Positions 5,772 through 12,121 are shown, numbered from the stretch's first letter. The stretch is 12,839 nt of DNA from Nitrospirota bacterium (GCA_029858145.1 JAOUFP010000027.1:1-12839), one strand, 5' to 3'. The notes: generated by a model from the sequence alone, not told the origin. Numbers and translations are program-made.

Positions 5772-8771
5772 ATGATTGCTTTAGGCAGAATTATCCTTGT
5801 TGTTTTGCTGCTGCTGCCTGCGTATGCTCTTGCAGAGACTGATTTGCCCCTCAACGATCTCTCCGTTCGATTTGACCTCGACAGGCACATGATTGCCGGA
5901 GTTTCAAAAATATCTCTGCCCGCCGGACAGACCGCCAGGATAAATCTCGCAGGAATAAAGCTGACAGCGGTTTTTATGAACGACAGTGCGCTGGTTGTTG
6001 AGCCGGGTAAGTCCTCGATTACGTTCACTCCCGGATCAACTGAAGACGTTCTGAAGATAGAATATGAAGCAGAATATGCGAATTTGCCAAAGAGTGATAA
6101 GGACATAAATCCCGGCGTGGTGAGAGGCAACTATATAGGAGCAGAAGGTGTCCTGCTCATGGAAAATTGGCACCCATCTGTGGAGGGGACATGTTTTTAC
6201 CGTCTGAGAGCGGTCTTGCCAGCAGAGTTCGAGGGAGTATCTGAGGCAGAAGAGATTCAGGTCGCCGCGACTACAGATGGCAGCCGGGAATTTCTTTTTG
6301 ATTTCAGCCATCCTCTCGGAAACCTTACCCTCATGGCGGGTAAATATCAGGTCGAAAGGGAACGCCACGGAGAGGTTGATGTCTATTCCTACTTTTTCGC
6401 TGACGACAGCGGACTTTCGAAGACGTATAGAGAATATACCAAAAAGTATCTCGATATGTATGAAAAAAATATCGGAAAGTTTCCCTTCAGAAGATTTGCT
6501 GTCGTGGAGAACTTTTTGCCCACGGGGTATTCTCTGCCGACGTTTACGCTGCTCGGAAAGGACGTCGTCAGGCTCCCCTTTATTGTCGAGACTTCTTTAG
6601 GTCACGAGATCCTTCATCAGTGGTTTGGGAATCTGGTTTATGCCGATGACAAAAGCGGAAACTGGACAGAGGGGCTCACCACATACCTTGCCGACCACAT
6701 GTATGAGGAGGTGAAGGGAAAGGGTTGGGATTACCGGAAACAGATCCTGATTTCATATCAAAGTTATGTGACGGCGGAGAAGGACTTCCCTTTGAGTTCG
6801 TTCGCCGGCCGCACTGACAGGGCATCTGCAGCCATAGGGTATGGGAAATCCGCTATGGTCTTTCATATGATCAGGAAAGCGGTCGGGGATGAAATCTTTT
6901 TTGATTCCCTGAGAAGATTTGTTGAAAAAAACAGTTTCAAGGATGCCGGCTGGACTGAAATAAGGGAGGCATTTGAGGCCGGCTACGGCAAAAAGCTGGA
7001 CTGGTTCTTCAGGCAATGGATCGATGAAACCGGGGCTCCGGAGCTGGAAATTCAAAACCCCGAACTGAAATACAGCGGCGCAAAGGCGGTCGTGTCATTC
7101 ACAGTAGACCAGAAGGGCAAAAGTTATAAACTGCTCCTGCCGCTCATACTAAAGCTGCGGGAAGGAGAGGTGAGGAAGGTATTCGAGATAGAGAAAGAAG
7201 CGACCCCTTTGGAGATTGAGATAGACGCGGGTGAAATACCGGTCTCTCTGATTGTCGATGACAATTACGACATCTTCAGAAAGCTATCGGACGAAGAGTC
7301 GCCTCCGGTAATCTCCCAACTGCTTGGTGATGAGAATAAGATCTTTGTGGTTCCTACAGAAAAAGGAGGCGCGTATGAGGGATTATCAGAGTATCTGAGG
7401 GAAGAAGGCTTTGCGGAGAAAAAAGAAAGCGAGATATCCTATGAAGATATCAGGAAATCTTCGTTGCTGATCCCGGGCGCGGAAACTTCTCTGGTGAAGA
7501 GATTGCTGGGAAAGATTGAGGCAAAGAAGGCTGATTTTTATCTTGTTGCCATGAGGAATCCTTATACCACGGGAAAGGTGGTTGCGGTCTTCGAGAGTTC
7601 TCTGCCGTCTGAGAGTGTGAAATATTTGCGGAAGGCTGCCCACTACAGCAAATACAGCGCCCTCGCCTTTGAAGGGAACAGGAACAGTATTAAGGCGGTC
7701 GATGAGACTGAACGGGGAATCGCAACCTCCATTGCGGAAGAAACGCCCGGGGTTGAAATTCCCCAGATTACCAATCTCGACAGAGTAATAGAAAAGGTGG
7801 CCGGCAAAGACATCATCTATGTTGGAGAACTCCATGACAGGTTTGAACACCACCGCGTTCAACTCCGGGTCATCATGGAACTCCATAAGAAATACGGGAA
7901 AATAGCTATCGGCATGGAGATGTTCCAGAAGCCTTCACAGCAGGTGCTTGACGATTTTATTGCAGGAGCAATCGACGAAAAAACATTCCTGAAAAAATCA
8001 GAATACTTCAAGCGGTGGGGATTTGATTATAATCTTTACCGTGAAATTCTCTTGTACGCCAGGGAATACAAGATTCCTGTCATCGCACTCAATATCCGGA
8101 AAGAAATAGTCTCAAAGGTCTCCAAAGAGGGGCTGCAGGCTCTGTCAGACGAAGAGTTGAAAGAGGTCCCGGAGTATTTTGATCTCTCTGATATGGATTA
8201 CCGTGAAAGACTCAGGGAATTTTTTGAGAGGCATGCAGGTTCGGGTGAAAGGAATTTCGACTTTTTCTATCAGGCTCAGGTCCTCTGGGATGAATCGATG
8301 GCGCATAATCTCGATGATTTTGTCCGGAAGAATCCGGATTATAAGGTTGTTGTTTTGGCCGGCGCAGGGCATATGACGTTCGGCTCAGGAATCCCCAAGC
8401 GCTCTTTCAGGCTGAACAGCAAAGATTACGCGGTTATTCTCAATACAGGAGATATCGAGAAAGATGCAGCTGATTTTATCGTGTTCCCTGCTTCGGTGGC
8501 TTTGCCGGAGTCTCCCAAGCTGGGCGTTCTGTTGAGGGAAGAGGACAGCAAAGTTATCATAAGCCAGCTTGTTCCTCAGAGCATTTCAGAAAAAGCAGGA
8601 CTGAAAGAAGATGATGTCATTATTTCCCTTGATGATACAACAGTAGAGAGCGTAGAGGATATGCGGATATTTCTCCTCTTCAAAAAAGAAGGTGATGAAG
8701 TAACCGTAAAGATATCCAGAAAAAGGTTTTTCTTTGGGCCTGAAGAAAAAGAGTTTAAAATCACTCTTTAG
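5772..8771 (+). CDS. Secreted M1-type metallopeptidase - ChaN-like domain - PDZ fusion protein
   Basis: A 999-residue exported protein with three recognisable parts. Residues 1-21 are a signal peptide (cleavage-type ALA|ET). Residues about 25-420 are an M1 (gluzincin) peptidase: zinc motif HEILH (278-282), third ligand E300 in NWTEG, and the likely catalytic tyrosine Y357 in GYGKSAMVFHM. The HExxH-to-Glu spacing is 17 residues rather than the usual 18, and the region where GAMEN is expected reads TGYSLPTF (251-258), so the usual exopeptidase Glu is not evident. Residues about 436-505 resemble the beta domain that follows M1 cores. About 511-650 is an unassigned alpha/beta region. About 668-895 matches ChaN/Cofac_haem_bdg (Tiki/EreA superfamily): GELHDRFEHH (685-694), GMEMF (714-718) and GAGHMTFGSGIP (864-875). 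About 915-985 is a PDZ domain (GVLL, VPQSISEKAGLKEDDVI). AAGGAG (5758-5763) sits 8 bases before the ATG. It is probably co-transcribed with the LptC-like gene 44 bases upstream. A periplasmic or surface role in haem or peptide handling is inference. Confidence 0.93.
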   Translation: MIALGRIILVVLLLLPAYALAETDLPLNDLSVRFDLDRHMIAGVSKISLPAGQTARINLAGIKLTAVFMNDSALVVEPGKSSITFTPGSTEDVLKIEYEAEYANLPKSDKDINPGVVRGNYIGAEGVLLMENWHPSVEGTCFYRLRAVLPAEFEGVSEAEEIQVAATTDGSREFLFDFSHPLGNLTLMAGKYQVERERHGEVDVYSYFFADDSGLSKTYREYTKKYLDMYEKNIGKFPFRRFAVVENFLPTGYSLPTFTLLGKDVVRLPFIVETSLGHEILHQWFGNLVYADDKSGNWTEGLTTYLADHMYEEVKGKGWDYRKQILISYQSYVTAEKDFPLSSFAGRTDRASAAIGYGKSAMVFHMIRKAVGDEIFFDSLRRFVEKNSFKDAGWTEIREAFEAGYGKKLDWFFRQWIDETGAPELEIQNPELKYSGAKAVVSFTVDQKGKSYKLLLPLILKLREGEVRKVFEIEKEATPLEIEIDAGEIPVSLIVDDNYDIFRKLSDEESPPVISQLLGDENKIFVVPTEKGGAYEGLSEYLREEGFAEKKESEISYEDIRKSSLLIPGAETSLVKRLLGKIEAKKADFYLVAMRNPYTTGKVVAVFESSLPSESVKYLRKAAHYSKYSALAFEGNRNSIKAVDETERGIATSIAEETPGVEIPQITNLDRVIEKVAGKDIIYVGELHDRFEHHRVQLRVIMELHKKYGKIAIGMEMFQKPSQQVLDDFIAGAIDEKTFLKKSEYFKRWGFDYNLYREILLYAREYKIPVIALNIRKEIVSKVSKEGLQALSDEELKEVPEYFDLSDMDYRERLREFFERHAGSGERNFDFFYQAQVLWDESMAHNLDDFVRKNPDYKVVVLAGAGHMTFGSGIPKRSFRLNSKDYAVILNTGDIEKDAADFIVFPASVALPESPKLGVLLREEDSKVIISQLVPQSISEKAGLKEDDVIISLDDTTVESVEDMRIFLLFKKEGDEVTVKISRKRFFFGPEEKEFKITL

Positions 8772-8790
8772 TTGCTGTTGAGTGGTGGCT

Positions 8791-8822
8791 ATAAAAAAGG
8801 GCCCTCGCGGGCCCTTTTTTAT
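8791..8822. terminator. Bidirectional intrinsic terminator
   Basis: A 14-bp perfect stem: ATAAAAAAGGGCCC (8791-8804) and its complement (8809-8822) around loop TCGC. The A-run on one side and T-run on the other make it work in both directions. It serves the M1-ChaN gene ending at 8771 (plus) and the small lipoprotein gene ending at 8846 (minus). Confidence 0.93.
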
Positions 8823-8845
8823 GTTATGCGACTGCACTGTACGGA

Positions 8846-9115
8846 TTAATAACCTGAGGTCTTCTTTTTCTCAGGAGCCGGAGCTGGTTTTTCAGCTGCC
8901 TTTTTCTCAGGAGCCGGAGCTGGCTTTTCAGCTGCCTTTTCAGGAGCAGGAGCCGGAGCAGGTTCAGGAGCCGGTGCTGGAGCCTGCTCAGGGGCCGGAG
9001 CAGGAGCCTGTTCAGGGGCCGGAGCAGGAGCTTCCTCCTTCTTCTGGCAACCCACGACGAGCACCAGTGAAAGAGCCATAAGTAAACTAAGAGCTAAAAC
9101 AAAAAATTTCTTCAT
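8846..9115 (-). CDS. Small Ala-Pro-rich lipoprotein (paralog 1)
   Basis: An 89-residue lipoprotein. Signal peptide MKKFFVLALSLLMALSLVLV ends in a lipobox VVGC with Cys23 as the lipidation site. Gln at +2 gives no inner-membrane retention signal, so outer-membrane sorting is likely. The mature part begins QKKEEAPAPAPEQ and consists almost wholly of Ala-Pro-Glu heptads, then two 12-residue copies of KAAEKPAPAPEK, ending TSGY. Such Pro-Ala stretches are extended and flexible, suggesting a spacer or tether in the periplasm; no catalytic domain is present. The start is ATG at 9115: a GTG four codons upstream overlaps the Shine-Dalgarno (AGGAGG, 9127-9132) and cannot be the start. It is closely related to the lipoprotein at 9360-9560. 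It is not recognised as any named family. Confidence 0.88.
   Translation of the reverse strand: MKKFFVLALSLLMALSLVLVVGCQKKEEAPAPAPEQAPAPAPEQAPAPAPEPAPAPAPEKAAEKPAPAPEKKAAEKPAPAPEKKKTSGY
8865..8936 (-). repeat. Two tandem 36-base in-frame repeats inside lipoprotein paralog 1
   Basis: Copy 1 at 8865-8900 and copy 2 at 8901-8936 are nearly identical (a T/C difference in the TGGTTTTT versus TGGCTTTT part). Each encodes 12 residues of the KAAEKPAPAPEK type. Repeat number can change by slippage or unequal recombination without breaking frame. Confidence 0.85.
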
Positions 9116-9124
9116 TCTACTAAA

Positions 9125-9134
9125 CACCTCCTTT
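9125..9134 (-). promoter_or_regulatory. Strong Shine-Dalgarno of lipoprotein paralog 1
   Basis: Reads AAAGGAGGTG on the minus strand, 9-11 bases before ATG 9115. Its last three bases, GTG, are the in-frame codon that could be mistaken for the start. The same block occurs before paralog 2. Confidence 0.85.
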
Positions 9135-9183
9135 CATCGGTAAAGTTGCACATAAACAGAAAAATACTCGTTTTAATGTCAAA

Positions 9184-9212
9184 ATATTATAACTTTATGT
9201 CTTTTCTGTCAA
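9184..9212 (-). promoter_or_regulatory. Sigma70-type promoter of lipoprotein paralog 1
   Basis: On the minus strand, consensus -35 TTGACA (9207-9212), then a 17-base spacer and TAATAT (9184-9189). An overlapping TATAAT (9186-9191) has a 15-base spacer. The consensus -35 and A/T-rich -10 suggest strong expression, with a leader of roughly 60 bases. Confidence 0.75.
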
Positions 9213-9221
9213 GACAAATGC

Positions 9222-9231
9222 GCAGGTATCA
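9222..9231 (-). promoter_or_regulatory. Shared upstream 10-mer, copy 1
   Basis: TGATACCTGC on the minus strand, 107 bases before the ATG of paralog 1. The identical 10-mer lies 100 bases before the ATG of paralog 2 (9660-9669). In both cases TGTCTT follows downstream on the minus strand. It may be a shared regulator site or a relic of the duplication. Confidence 0.4.
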
Positions 9232-9300
9232 CTCCATACTGTATCGCGGGTGAAGGGGACTCTTTTATTTTAATAGAAGGGAAAAGAAAAGCAGAAATGA

Positions 9301-9332
9301 AAAAGGAGAGGCCTTATCAGGCCTCTCCTTTT
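9301..9332 (-). terminator. Intrinsic terminator of lipoprotein paralog 2
   Basis: A 14-bp perfect stem, AAAAGGAGAGGCCT (9301-9314) with its complement (9319-9332), loop TATC. The A-run at 9300-9304 becomes a U-tract in the minus-strand transcript. It sits 28 bases past the stop of the gene at 9360-9560, so the two lipoprotein genes are separate transcription units. Confidence 0.9.
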
Positions 9333-9359
9333 GTGAGAATTATCCTCAGGTAAATTAAA

Positions 9360-9560
9360 TTATTTACCGTGTGGAGCTGCCGGAGCCGGAGCTGGTGCCT
9401 GCTCAGGAGCCGGAGCTGGAGCCTGCTCAGGAGCAGGAGCAGGTGCCGGAGCTGGTGCCTCTACAGGAGCCGGAGCCTCCTCTTTCTTCTGGCAGCCAAC
9501 AGTAAGTGCCAGAGAAAGAACCATTACCAATGTAAGCATTATAGCAAAAAATTTCTTCAT
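9360..9560 (-). CDS. Small Ala-Pro-rich lipoprotein (paralog 2)
   Basis: A 66-residue lipoprotein, paralogous to the one at 8846-9115. Both begin MKKFF, both have the lipobox Cys at residue 23 in xVGC, and both continue QKKEEAPAP. Its signal peptide differs at several positions (IMLTLVMVLSLALT), showing the duplication is not recent. The mature part is Ala-Pro-Glu repeats ending AAPHGK, without the Lys-rich KAAEKPAPAPEK block of paralog 1. ATG 9560 is the start; an in-frame GTG four codons upstream overlaps the Shine-Dalgarno AGGAGG (9572-9577), spaced exactly as in paralog 1. It is probably an outer-membrane-anchored flexible spacer; function unknown. It has its own terminator and a possible own promoter. 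Confidence 0.87.
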   Translation of the reverse strand: MKKFFAIMLTLVMVLSLALTVGCQKKEEAPAPVEAPAPAPAPAPEQAPAPAPEQAPAPAPAAPHGK

Positions 9561-9588
9561 TATATTGAACACCTCCTTTCATTTTCGG

Positions 9589-9618
9589 ATTTTAGCGAAA
9601 TGTTTGTCATCTATGTAA
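9589..9618 (-). promoter_or_regulatory. Possible promoter of lipoprotein paralog 2
   Basis: On the minus strand: TTACAT (9613-9618), 18-base spacer, TAAAAT (9589-9594). It is weaker than the promoter of paralog 1. The short leader still includes the Shine-Dalgarno at 9572-9577, but other A/T-rich hexamers upstream are possible. Confidence 0.4.
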
Positions 9619-9659
9619 AAACAACCTTAAAGGTTGATTACGTAAGACATCATATATAA

Positions 9660-9669
9660 GCAGGTATCA
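9660..9669 (-). promoter_or_regulatory. Shared upstream 10-mer, copy 2
   Basis: TGATACCTGC on the minus strand, 100 bases before the ATG of paralog 2, identical to 9222-9231 before paralog 1. A TGTCTT (AAGACA on plus at 9644-9649) follows, as in the other copy (9211-9216). Confidence 0.4.
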
Positions 9670-9714
9670 TGCCAGATGGAAAACGGCATATTTATGCATT
9701 TCATTAATCGTTGG

Positions 9715-9745
9715 TGGTTCCCTTTTGGGGAACCAGTTCCCCAAA
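9715..9745. repeat. Overlapping inverted repeats in the lipoprotein/thiD divergent region
   Basis: A perfect 9-bp palindrome TTTGGGGAA (9724-9732) / TTCCCCAAA (9737-9745) with spacer CCAG overlaps a second 8-bp one, TGGTTCCC (9715-9722) / GGGAACCA (9728-9735). The two share 9728-9732 and cannot form together in RNA. The region lies upstream of both divergent genes and no gene ends here, so a terminator is not expected; an operator or small RNA is more likely. Confidence 0.55.
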
Positions 9746-9805
9746 TAAGAAAGAATATGGTTGTGTAGACTTGCCTAACTCAAAGACAAGCGATTATTCC
9801 CTTGC

Positions 9806-9834
9806 TTGCCTTAATGATATCATCGTTATATAAT
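9806..9834 (+). promoter_or_regulatory. Promoter of thiD, placed for a leaderless message
   Basis: -35 TTGCCT (9806-9811), 17-base spacer, consensus -10 TATAAT (9829-9834). Transcription would begin near 9841, within a few bases of the ATG at 9843, leaving no room for a Shine-Dalgarno; none is visible. Confidence 0.65.
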
Positions 9835-9842
9835 CCGTGTTA

Positions 9843-10604
9843 ATGAAAAAAGCGCTTACTGTCGCCGGCTTTGATCCAACCGGGGGGGCAGGCATCCAGG
9901 CGGACCTGAAGGTTTTTCATGCCCTCGGAATATACGGCCTTTCGGTTGTCTCGGCGTTGACTGCTCAAAATACAGAAGGGGTAAAGGCTGTCATGCCTGT
10001 TCCGGACAGATTTCTGAAAAAACAGCTCGCGGTGCTTCTTTCAGATCTTGTTCCGGATGCAACAAAGACAGGCATGCTCTGCAGTGAATCCAATGTGGAA
10101 GTGTTCGAGGACATAATCAAAAAACACTCGCTGAAGAATATCGTAGTAGACCCTGTCATTGTTTCTTCTTCCGGGAAAAAGCTCGCTGAAAAAAATGTTC
10201 CGGCTGCAATAAGAAAAAAAATATTTCCCTTCTGTACCGTTATAACGCCGAATATTCATGAAGCATCTGTCTTGACCGGAATTGATATTAAAAACAGGGC
10301 TGATATGGAGAGGGCTGCCGTATGTCTGAAAGATTTCGGGCCTGAGAATGTCCTTATAACCGGTGGACATCTGGAAGATGCTGCTCTGGATGTATTGTAT
10401 GACGGCAGATTTCATTATCTGAAAAGCAGGAAGGTGAGTGGAGAATATCACGGAACCGGTTGCACATTTTCAGCTGCCTTGACCGCGTTCCTTGCGAAAG
10501 GATACAGTGTGCCGGACGCCTCGAAAGAGGCAAAAAAATTCATGAACAGGGCATTGAGGAAGACATTCGATACAGGCGGAAAAATGCGGTTATTTAAGCT
10601 GTGA
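9843..10604 (+). CDS. thiD: Hydroxymethylpyrimidine/phosphomethylpyrimidine kinase
   Basis: Phosphorylates HMP and HMP phosphate to HMP diphosphate for thiamine synthesis; a cytoplasmic ribokinase-fold enzyme. The 253-residue product has the family pattern from the first residues: ALTVAGFDPTGGAGIQADLKVF (4-25), ALTAQNTEGV for substrate contact, VVDPVIVSSSGKKL, TPNIHEASVLTG, VLITGGH and the anion-hole/catalytic motif HGTGCTFSAAL near residue 207. Length is normal (about 260). ATG 9843 is preferred over GTG 9837, two codons upstream, because the family start is MKxALTxAG. No Shine-Dalgarno precedes it and a consensus -10 lies only 8 bases upstream, so translation may be leaderless. No other thi gene and no thiamine riboswitch is visible nearby. 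Confidence 0.95.
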   Translation: MKKALTVAGFDPTGGAGIQADLKVFHALGIYGLSVVSALTAQNTEGVKAVMPVPDRFLKKQLAVLLSDLVPDATKTGMLCSESNVEVFEDIIKKHSLKNIVVDPVIVSSSGKKLAEKNVPAAIRKKIFPFCTVITPNIHEASVLTGIDIKNRADMERAAVCLKDFGPENVLITGGHLEDAALDVLYDGRFHYLKSRKVSGEYHGTGCTFSAALTAFLAKGYSVPDASKEAKKFMNRALRKTFDTGGKMRLFKL

Positions 10605-10658
10605 CATGCCCCTCAGTCCTCTTTCCCGGAGTCCGCTGGGGGGCCTTGCCTTATCATA

Positions 10659-10698
10659 GGCTTCCCGGACGGTGAATGACTGCTGATTGAGGGAAGCC
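10659..10698. repeat. Inverted repeat in the thiD-radA gap
   Basis: Perfect 8-bp arms GGCTTCCC (10659-10666) and GGGAAGCC (10691-10698) around a 24-base loop in the 152-base gap. No T-run follows, so it is not a standard terminator; it could be an mRNA end structure or an operator for radA. Confidence 0.35.
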
Positions 10699-10718
10699 GG
10701 GTACGGTTGTTGTAAATG

Positions 10719-10747
10719 TAGACTTTATCCGCTGCTGTAATTAATAT
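10719..10747 (+). promoter_or_regulatory. Possible promoter of radA
   Basis: TAATAT (10742-10747) as -10, preceded at 17 bases by a poor -35 (TAGACT, 10719-10724). The -10 ends 9 bases before the radA ATG, again leaving almost no leader. Read-through from thiD is the alternative. Confidence 0.35.
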
Positions 10748-10756
10748 AAGTAATAT

Positions 10757-12121
10757 ATGTCAAAAATCAAAACCTTTTATCAGTGCCAGTCCTGCGGATA
10801 CGCGAGCCCGAAATGGATCGGTAAATGTCCTGACTGCGGGAGTTGGAACAGCTTTGTGGAAGAAAAATCATTTCCCCAGTCAAGGAACGCGCCACCGCTG
10901 CAGGCGTTCGGAAAAACAGAAGCAGTCTCCCTGTATTCCATTGAAGGGATTGCGGAAAAGAGGATCTCTACGGGGATGAAGGAATTTGACCGGGTTCTGG
11001 GCGGTGGGGTAGTGCAGGGCTCCGTAATTCTCGTGGGCGGCGACCCTGGCATCGGAAAGTCAACGCTGCTCCTCCAGGCGTTTTCAGGGCTTTCGAAGAA
11101 CTCCGGAAAGCTTCTTTATGTGTCGGGTGAGGAGTCGCCGCAGCAGATCAAGATGAGAGCCGACAGACTTTCGGTAAATTCGGACGGTATTATTCTGCTT
11201 CCTGAAACATCGCTTGAAGGGATTCTGGATGTGGCCGCGAAGCTTTCACCTCATGCGATGGTCGTCGATTCTATCCAGACTGTGTATACGCAGGAAGTGC
11301 CTTCCGCTCCGGGGTCAGTAGGGCAGGTCAGAGAGTGTGCCGCGAAACTGATGCTTTTTGCAAAAAGGTCCCAGATGCCGGTTTTCATTGTCGGCCATGT
11401 TACAAAAGAGGGAACGATTGCCGGACCGCGGGTTCTCGAACATATTGTCGATACAGTTCTTTATTTCGAAGGCGACAGGGGGCATTCCTACCGGATTCTG
11501 AGAACAATAAAGAACCGGTTTGGCTCGACAAACGAGATAGGGATTTTTGAGATGTCCGATTCAGGACTCAGGGAGGTCGATAATCCTTCGGAATTATTTT
11601 TGTCGGAGCGCCCTCTGAATGTTTCGGGCTCCACTGTGGTAGCAAGCCTTGAAGGGACCAGGCCTCTTATGGTGGAGATGCAGGCCCTCGTATCGCAGAC
11701 AAACTTCGGAATGCCGAGAAGGACCTCCATCGGCGTTGATTTCAACAGAGTGAACCTCCTGATAGCGGTGCTTGAGAAAAGGGCGGGTATGCATCTTGGC
11801 GGTATGGATGTCTTCATCAATGTGGTCGGGGGATTGAAGATTGTGGAACCGGCGGTGGACCTCGGCATTATCGCCACAATAGCCTCATCAGTGAGAGAAG
11901 CAGCAATTCAGCCTGATACCTTTGTTTTTGGTGAAATAGGGCTCTCGGGAGAGGTAAGGGCTGTTGCCCAGTCTGACGCAAGGCTGAAGGAGGCCGCGAA
12001 GATAGGATTTAAAAGAGCGATTATCCCTGCGGGCAATGCCGTGAAGACGGCGAATACTGATGGTTTGAAGGTGATCGGAATTAAAAATGTCGATGAATTT
12101 CTTGAAGCTTTGCTGCGTTAG
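10757..12121 (+). CDS. radA: DNA repair protein RadA (branch migration helicase)
   Basis: RecA-related ATPase that helps process recombination intermediates during DNA repair. Domains in order: a C4 zinc finger at residues 10-27 (CxxC...CxxC: C10, C13, C24, C27); a RecA-like ATPase core with Walker A GDPGIGKS (95-102), Walker B MVVDS (168-172) and the RadA-specific KNRFG motif (252-256); and a Lon-protease-like C-terminal domain from about 285 (GGMDVFINVVGGLKIVEPAVDLG), which in RadA is not an active protease. The 454 residues are the usual length. The ATG at 10757 starts the family's SKxKTxYxCQxCG pattern; no Shine-Dalgarno is visible before it. The following lipoprotein gene overlaps its last 35 bases. 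Confidence 0.97.
   Translation: MSKIKTFYQCQSCGYASPKWIGKCPDCGSWNSFVEEKSFPQSRNAPPLQAFGKTEAVSLYSIEGIAEKRISTGMKEFDRVLGGGVVQGSVILVGGDPGIGKSTLLLQAFSGLSKNSGKLLYVSGEESPQQIKMRADRLSVNSDGIILLPETSLEGILDVAAKLSPHAMVVDSIQTVYTQEVPSAPGSVGQVRECAAKLMLFAKRSQMPVFIVGHVTKEGTIAGPRVLEHIVDTVLYFEGDRGHSYRILRTIKNRFGSTNEIGIFEMSDSGLREVDNPSELFLSERPLNVSGSTVVASLEGTRPLMVEMQALVSQTNFGMPRRTSIGVDFNRVNLLIAVLEKRAGMHLGGMDVFINVVGGLKIVEPAVDLGIIATIASSVREAAIQPDTFVFGEIGLSGEVRAVAQSDARLKEAAKIGFKRAIIPAGNAVKTANTDGLKVIGIKNVDEFLEALLR

Noticed and set aside
7386..7886. Minus-strand frame of 166 codons
   Set aside because: Antisense to the M1-ChaN gene, whose motifs are unambiguous there.
8782..9081. Open plus-strand frame of 99 codons rich in Gln-Glu-Pro
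   Set aside because: It is the antisense of the Ala-Pro repeats of the lipoprotein at 8846-9115 and starts inside the terminator; the lipoprotein has signal peptide, lipobox and Shine-Dalgarno.
9369..9659. Plus-strand frame of 96 codons with Arg-Ser repeats
   Set aside because: Antisense shadow of the second lipoprotein's repeats; no Shine-Dalgarno and no recognisable domain.
9600..9842. Possible thiamine (TPP) riboswitch before thiD
   Set aside because: The conserved CUGAGA and the second-arm box are not present, and the likely transcription start is too close to the ATG to leave room.
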